NCBI GenBank assembly: GCA_016789485.1
Contig: JAEURE010000099.1
Span: 1-8,444 of the forward strand
Origin: Anaerolineales bacterium
GTDB taxonomy: Bacteria > Chloroflexota > Anaerolineae > Anaerolineales > Villigracilaceae
Reading direction: 5' to 3'
DNA length: 8,444 nt
Below the pieces are notes generated by a model. It did not search any database, was not told the DNA's origin, and was given only the letters and a program-made list of their open reading frames with translations. The translations under genes were made by a program, and so were the position numbers. Positions 4,490-8,444 of the stretch are shown in pieces. Position 1 is the first letter of the stretch, and every line of letters starts with the position of its first letter.

Positions 4490-7075
4490 ATGTCCGAATC
4501 AAATTTCTATCTTGGCCGCCTGTTCGATTCGAAAACAGCAAAAGCTACCTCAACCCCCATTGAATATGACCCTGCCGACCTGACCACTCACGCCGTAGTC
4601 ACAGGCATGACAGGCTCTGGGAAAACAGGCTTGTGCATTTCCTTGCTGGAAGAAGCTGCTTTGCAAGGCGTGCCTGCCATTATCATCGACCCCAAAGGGG
4701 ATCTTACCAACTTGGTACTGCATTTTCCAGACCTTGCCCCGCAGGATTTTCAACCGTGGATCGACCCTGAAATGGCGCGTCGTGCAAGCAAAACTTTGGA
4801 GCAGGCTGCCAACGAAGCTTCCTCTTCCTGGCGAATCGGACTTAAAGAGTGGGGCATTGGTCCAGACCGATTGCTGGCTCTGAAAAATGCCGCACAATTC
4901 GCCATTTTCACACCAGGTTCGGATGCAGGTATTCCCGTCAGTGTGCTTTCTTCACTCGCCGCACCAGATTTGGATTGGGAAACCAACCGTGAGGTCCTGC
5001 GTGAGCGAATTTCCAGCACCGTCACAGCTTTGCTTGGCTTGGTCGGCCTCACCGATCTTGACCCGATCCGTTCCCGCGAACATATCCTGCTTTCCAATAT
5101 TTTTGAGACACATTGGAGTGAAGGCAGGGACATTGACCTCACCGAATTGATCCTGCAAACACAAACACCGCCATTCGATAAACTTGGCGCTTTCCCTGTG
5201 GATACCTTCTTCCCACAAAAAGACCGCATGGAGTTGGCGATGATTCTCAACAACATCCTCGCCGCGCCTGCTTTTGAAACATGGCGTGAAGGCCAATCGC
5301 TTGATGTACAGTCTCTGCTTTACACAGCAGATGGTCGTCCGCGCCACAGCATTTTCTATCTTGCACATCTTTCAGATGGCGAGCGAATGTTCTTCGTCAC
5401 CTTGCTCCTCTCTGCCGTCGAAACATGGATGCGCACCCAAAGTGGTTCCACATCTTTGCGTGCTCTTTTATACATGGACGAAATCTACGGCTATCTTCCC
5501 CCCACTGCCGTCCCGCCTTCAAAAGGTCCGCTATTGCGCATGTTGAAGCAAGCCCGTGCCTTTGGCCTCGGTCTTTTGCTCGCCACTCAAAACCCAGTCG
5601 ACATTGATTACAAAGCTCTCTCCAACACGGGCACATGGTTTATCGGCAAACTGCAAACCGAACGCGATAAGAACCGCCTGCTCGATGGACTCGAAAGCGC
5701 CGCAGGCGCCGGCCTCCCTCGCGCTGCAATGGACAAACTCATTTCCTCGTTAGGCAAACGTGTGTTCGTCATGCACAATGTCCATGAAAAAGCGCCAGTC
5801 TTGATGCAAACCCGTTGGGTGATGAACTTCCTTGCAGGGCCGCTCACGCGCAATCAGATTCCTGCTCTTAACCAACTCGCCAATGTTGATATTGCGCCTC
5901 AAACTCCGCCCATGCCTGCTTCTGTTTCCAGGACAGTGTCCAAGCCTCAGCCCTCCGTCGAAAGTTTGCAGCCTGTTTCTGTGCCATCGTCAGTAATCAG
6001 CCAACCATCAGCATATACGCCTCCGCCTGCCGCAGAAACCAATCGTCAAGCAAAAGCCGCAAATCAAAAATCAGACGGCAGTCTTACCAGGCCTCCTCTC
6101 CCCGCAGGTGTTCGAGAATATTATCTTCCGCAAAACTTCAGCCTGCCCGAAGCCTTCCAATCCGCGGGACGTCCCATGCCTGCACAGGCAATGATTCAGG
6201 GAGTCTTGTATCGTCCGTCACTGCTGGCTGCTGCTCAGGTCCGCATCCTTGACCGCAAATATGGCGTGGACACAGAAACCACCCGCGCCGCTCTCGTGGA
6301 CTCGTTGGATCGTCGCGGCATCGTTCGTTGGGATGAATTCGCTTATGCAGGTCCATCGCTCGATAAAGTGGAGACCATGCCTGTCCCTGCGGCGCGCTAC
6401 AGCGGCATTGACTCGCCGCTTAACGACTCGAAATTGATGACCGCCTTGCAGAAAGATTTCACCGATTGGGTTTTCCGTAATTCGTCGGTGACGGCACGCG
6501 CGAATACCGCTCTCAAAGTTTATGGCGGGCCAGATGTCAGCCAGGCTGAGTTCATGAAAGCTTGCGCCGATACCGCTCGCGATGCCTGTGACGCAGAGAT
6601 CGCCAAGAAGACTGCAGCCATTGAGAAGAAGATCAAGTCTCTTGAAGATAAACTTTTCCGCGAGGAACGCGAACTGCAACAAGATCAGGCAGATCTGCAA
6701 AACCGTAATATTGAGACAGGCCTTAGCGGTGCGGAAGCTGTTGCCGGCTTATTGGGTTTCGGCCGCAAGAAGAGCCTTTCTACTTCTGTCTCAAAATTCC
6801 GCATGGCACAAAACGCTAAAGAAGACGTACGAGAATCGGAAGAAACCATTACACAATTAAAAAAAGATATTGCCATGCTTGAGCGTCAACGTGAAGAGGT
6901 TACCGCCGAGGTCAAAGACCGTTGGGGTCGCGTAGTCAACGAATCCACCGAAGTGACCATCAATCCGAAGAAGACGGATGTCTATGTCAACATTTTCGGC
7001 GTCGCGTGGAAGCCTCACTATGTTGTTCAAGCTGGTGACGAGGTGTTGGAACTGCCCGCTTTTGGCGCAGAATAG
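4490..7075 (+). CDS. HerA/DUF87-like P-loop ATPase with C-terminal coiled-coil hairpin
   Basis: This 861-residue cytoplasmic protein shows the FtsK/HerA ATPase hallmarks in order: Walker A G-M-T-G-S-G-K-T (39-46), I-I-I-D-P-K-G-D-L (64-72) typical of HerA/VirD4-like enzymes, Walker B L-L-Y-M-D-E (D330, E331), and A-T-Q-N-P (365-369), the polar-glutamine motif that follows. A Pro/Ser/Gln-rich linker spans about 467-538. The C-terminal half has two charged helical arms (about 700-742 and 775-812) separated by a Gly-rich turn (G-L-L-G-F-G-R-K-K), so it may fold back as an antiparallel coiled coil, and then a short beta-rich end. HerA-type enzymes are hexameric DNA translocases, often working with the nuclease NurA; no NurA gene is in this window. 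The gene is flanked by a terminator upstream and a repeat downstream, so it looks monocistronic. The ATPase class is firm; the DNA-pumping role is inferred from family. Confidence 0.9.
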   Translation: MSESNFYLGRLFDSKTAKATSTPIEYDPADLTTHAVVTGMTGSGKTGLCISLLEEAALQGVPAIIIDPKGDLTNLVLHFPDLAPQDFQPWIDPEMARRASKTLEQAANEASSSWRIGLKEWGIGPDRLLALKNAAQFAIFTPGSDAGIPVSVLSSLAAPDLDWETNREVLRERISSTVTALLGLVGLTDLDPIRSREHILLSNIFETHWSEGRDIDLTELILQTQTPPFDKLGAFPVDTFFPQKDRMELAMILNNILAAPAFETWREGQSLDVQSLLYTADGRPRHSIFYLAHLSDGERMFFVTLLLSAVETWMRTQSGSTSLRALLYMDEIYGYLPPTAVPPSKGPLLRMLKQARAFGLGLLLATQNPVDIDYKALSNTGTWFIGKLQTERDKNRLLDGLESAAGAGLPRAAMDKLISSLGKRVFVMHNVHEKAPVLMQTRWVMNFLAGPLTRNQIPALNQLANVDIAPQTPPMPASVSRTVSKPQPSVESLQPVSVPSSVISQPSAYTPPPAAETNRQAKAANQKSDGSLTRPPLPAGVREYYLPQNFSLPEAFQSAGRPMPAQAMIQGVLYRPSLLAAAQVRILDRKYGVDTETTRAALVDSLDRRGIVRWDEFAYAGPSLDKVETMPVPAARYSGIDSPLNDSKLMTALQKDFTDWVFRNSSVTARANTALKVYGGPDVSQAEFMKACADTARDACDAEIAKKTAAIEKKIKSLEDKLFREERELQQDQADLQNRNIETGLSGAEAVAGLLGFGRKKSLSTSVSKFRMAQNAKEDVRESEETITQLKKDIAMLERQREEVTAEVKDRWGRVVNESTEVTINPKKTDVYVNIFGVAWKPHYVVQAGDEVLELPAFGAE

Positions 7076-7076
7076 T

Positions 7077-7202
7077 ATGTCCTTGCGAGCAAGACATTTG
7101 CTCTTCCCGACGACACTTGCGCCGTGCGCCAGTGCGGCGAGCAATCTCATGCACGCTTTAGGGGATTGCTTCCGTAGACTGTACACTGTCTCGCAATGAC
7201 AT
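7077..7202 (+). repeat. Dispersed palindromic (MITE-like) intergenic repeat
   Basis: The left end ATGTCCTTGCGAG (7077-7089) and the right end CTCGCAATGACAT (7190-7202) are inverted copies with 12 of 13 positions matching. Inside, GCAATCTC (7141-7148) pairs with GGGATTGC (7162-7169) as a second inverted repeat with one G-T pair. The 'GCAATCTC...GATTGC...CTCGCAATGAC' arrangement is familiar as a multi-copy intergenic repeat in several bacterial groups, including Chloroflexota; that is recalled, not searched. It starts 1 nt after the ATPase stop codon and encodes no credible protein. As RNA it could fold into a long branched hairpin and may end or protect the upstream message. Confidence 0.7.
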
Positions 7203-7213
7203 GCCTTAGTAAT

Positions 7214-7240
7214 ATAGTGACGACCTCAGGTCGTCACTAT
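7214..7240. repeat. Perfect 27-bp palindrome upstream of the methyltransferase-like gene
   Basis: Two 13-nt arms (ATAGTGACGACCT and AGGTCGTCACTAT) flank one central C. The palindrome lies 11 bp after the repeat at 7077-7202 and 22 bp before ATG 7263. No T-run follows, so it is not a standard terminator. It could be an operator for a dimeric repressor, an mRNA hairpin in the leader, or a second type of dispersed repeat. Confidence 0.75.
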
Positions 7241-7262
7241 GCTTTACAGGACAAGATTCATT

Positions 7263-7850
7263 ATGAGCGTTTTTATTCTTCTTCTCGCATTGGCTATTTG
7301 GGGTGTAGTACATTCGTTCCTCGCCTCGCATATGGCGAAAGACCTGTTCCGCTTGCGAGCAGGCGGCATGGACATTTATCGTCTCGCGTACAACCTCTTT
7401 GCTGGCATCAGCTTTCTTCCCGTTCTGTATCTGATGTCAACCTTGCCAGATCAGCCTGTTTATCAAATCCCTGTGCCGTGGAGCTATTTTATGCTGGGCG
7501 GGCAGGTGTTTGCAGGGTTGATGCTCTTGGCTGCCTTCCTGCAAACGGATTCTTTGTCATTCGTAGGCTTGCGTCAATTGTTTGAAAAAGAGAAGACAGG
7601 CACACTCGTCACACGCGGGTTGTATCGAGTTGTCAGGCATCCTTTGTATACGTTTGGTTTGCTTTTCATTTGGCTCTCTTCAAGCGTTTCTCAAAACTCG
7701 TTGACGGTTTACATCGGCGCGACGCTTTATACATTGATCGGTGCGTATTTCGAAGAGCAGAAACTTCTGCGTGACTTTGGCGAAGCCTATGCAGAATATA
7801 AACGTAAAACGCCAATGCTAATTCCAGTGCTGATATTCGGGAAGAAATAA
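7263..7850 (+). CDS. Isoprenylcysteine carboxyl methyltransferase (ICMT/PEMT)-like membrane protein
   Basis: This is a 195-residue integral membrane protein with about four to five hydrophobic segments (1-18, 37-60, 72-95, 125-145 and a weaker one near 150). The C-terminal part carries the family signature: G-L-Y-R-V-V-R-H-P-L-Y (R125-H126-P127-L128-Y129), then E-E-Q-K-L-L-R-D-F-G-E-A-Y-A-E-Y-K-R-K-T-P (164-184). In this superfamily these segments bind S-adenosylmethionine and form the active site. Bacterial members methylate varied small or lipid substrates (methanethiol, phospholipids, isoprenoid-related compounds) and many are unassigned; NnrU-like proteins are related. The substrate cannot be told. 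ATG 7263 was chosen because AGGA (7248-7251) precedes it; an in-frame ATG at 7239 lies inside the palindrome and would place a charged stretch before the first helix. Its stop codon is part of the downstream terminator stem. Confidence 0.85.
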   Translation: MSVFILLLALAIWGVVHSFLASHMAKDLFRLRAGGMDIYRLAYNLFAGISFLPVLYLMSTLPDQPVYQIPVPWSYFMLGGQVFAGLMLLAAFLQTDSLSFVGLRQLFEKEKTGTLVTRGLYRVVRHPLYTFGLLFIWLSSSVSQNSLTVYIGATLYTLIGAYFEEQKLLRDFGEAYAEYKRKTPMLIPVLIFGKK

Positions 7851-7884
7851 AAACGAGACGGGATACTATCCCGTCTCGTTTTTA
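7848..7884. terminator. Bidirectional intrinsic terminator between convergent genes
   Basis: A perfect 17-bp stem (7848-7864 against 7868-7884) encloses a 3-nt loop (ACT). The GC core is CGAGACGGG/CCCGTCTCG with A5 on the left and T5 on the right, so it has a U-run for either direction. It serves the methyltransferase-like gene (its TAA forms the base of the stem) and the cytochrome gene that ends at 7899 on the other strand. Confidence 0.93.
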
Positions 7885-7898
7885 TCAGCGCGAAAAAT

Positions 7899-8444
7899 TT
7901 ATGGGGACGGTGTGGCAAGTGTCGGCGTGGAGAGAGGCGTGGACGTCGCTTGCGGGGTGAGGGTCATGAATCCATGTTGATAGTTCAGTTGGTTGATGTC
8001 CCATTTGCTTTGCATGTAAGTAACAATGAAATTGATCTCCCAGTTTGCAAGCGCGGGACTGAAAGCAGGCATGTGAATCGGCTTATCGAGGTTGCGCCCG
8101 TTCTTGATGATGTTGACGAGGTCTTGTTGGGAATATTGCCATGCGCCACCCGTTTGATCGAGCGGGGGAGGGAGGTGCGAGCCGTCTTGTAATTCGGTTT
8201 GCCAGGCCGGGTTGCCAGCCATATCTGCGCCGTGGCATTGGGCGCAGTGATGTTGATAAAGCCATTCGCCGCCCTGTACATGTGCGGGCGCGAGAGTGAC
8301 GGCGCATACCACGGGCGTATAGGTTGGTCCAGCCAGAATTTGCGCGCTGATCGGCATATCGTTTTGAATCAGATAACGAAGATCTTTGCTCATTTCAGTG
8401 GATGGGGTTCCATGCGGAAAGTTGAAGATGTAATAACCATTGCG
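7899..8444 (-). CDS. c-type cytochrome, C-terminal part (5' truncated at window edge)
   Basis: The minus-strand frame is open to the right edge, so the last 181 residues are seen and the true start is outside; the internal ATG at 8391-8393 is unlikely to be the start because the frame continues sensibly upstream. The heme c attachment motif C-A-Q-C-H lies at 8232-8246 (visible residues 67-71), preceded by G-E-W-L-Y-Q-H-H. The likely sixth ligand is M125 in K-P-I-H-M-P-A-F, followed by the usual last helix (W-E-I-N-F-I-V-T-Y-M-Q-S-K-W). This is a single-heme class I cytochrome c domain acting outside the cytoplasmic membrane in electron transfer. A Thr/Pro/Ser tail (from about 160) ends the protein. 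The roughly 60 residues before the heme domain (F-P-H-G-T-P-S-T-E-M ... T-Y-T-P-V-V-C) were not recognised. The redox partner is unknown. Confidence 0.88.
   Translation of the reverse strand, partial: RNGYYIFNFPHGTPSTEMSKDLRYLIQNDMPISAQILAGPTYTPVVCAVTLAPAHVQGGEWLYQHHCAQCHGADMAGNPAWQTELQDGSHLPPPLDQTGGAWQYSQQDLVNIIKNGRNLDKPIHMPAFSPALANWEINFIVTYMQSKWDINQLNYQHGFMTLTPQATSTPLSTPTLATPSP

Noticed and set aside
4750..5256. 168-codon open frame on the minus strand inside the ATPase gene
   Set aside because: It lies entirely opposite a well-supported coding region with intact motifs, and its translation is Ser/Arg-rich with no recognisable domain; it is a shadow frame.
6218..6700. 160-codon minus-strand open frame
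   Set aside because: It is opposite the coiled-coil-encoding part of the ATPase gene; there is no plausible ribosome binding site or domain.
7239..7262. ATG 7239 as the start of the methyltransferase-like gene
   Set aside because: It lies within the palindrome with no ribosome binding site before it; ATG 7263 has AGGA upstream and begins directly with the first membrane helix.
7196..7585. 129-codon plus-strand frame overlapping the methyltransferase-like gene
   Set aside because: It runs through the repeat and palindrome and then out of frame through a gene with clear family motifs.

Overview
The window (about 50% GC by eye) looks like chromosomal DNA of a member of Chloroflexota, probably Anaerolineae or a relative. 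That is inferred from three things: an ECF sigma factor paired with a DUF5667/DUF5666-type membrane protein carrying an Asn/Asp/Gly-rich tail, a DUF5666-like lipoprotein with a similar tail, and a dispersed palindromic repeat of the kind with ends like 'CTCGCAATGAC'. No name-giving marker such as rRNA is present, so the taxonomy is tentative.

Layout. Positions 2-292 hold the 3' end of a phospholipase D superfamily gene. Positions 413-4312 hold four tightly packed plus-strand genes: a DUF5666-like lipoprotein, a polytopic membrane protein with GT-C-like features, an ECF sigma factor, and a translationally coupled transmembrane DUF5667/DUF5666 protein that probably regulates or responds to the sigma factor. 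A strong intrinsic terminator (4317-4347) closes this block. An ECF-style promoter candidate (-35 GTAACTTTTT, -10 CGACTA) sits just before the first gene, so the cluster may be an autoregulated envelope-sensing operon. The first and last proteins share the same small beta-rich module and the same kind of acidic/Asn tail, and their genes end in an identical 15-nt stretch.

Positions 4490-7075 encode a large HerA/DUF87-like ATPase with a C-terminal coiled-coil hairpin, transcribed on its own. It is followed within 2 bp by a roughly 126-bp repeat with inverted ends, then by a separate perfect 27-bp palindrome. Positions 7263-7850 encode an isoprenylcysteine methyltransferase-like membrane enzyme. 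It converges, across a shared bidirectional terminator (7848-7884), on a minus-strand c-type cytochrome gene that runs off the right edge.

The most interesting unit is the 413-4312 cluster. Its function is not established here; the sensing role is inference from architecture. No gene-free stretch exceeds 300 bases.
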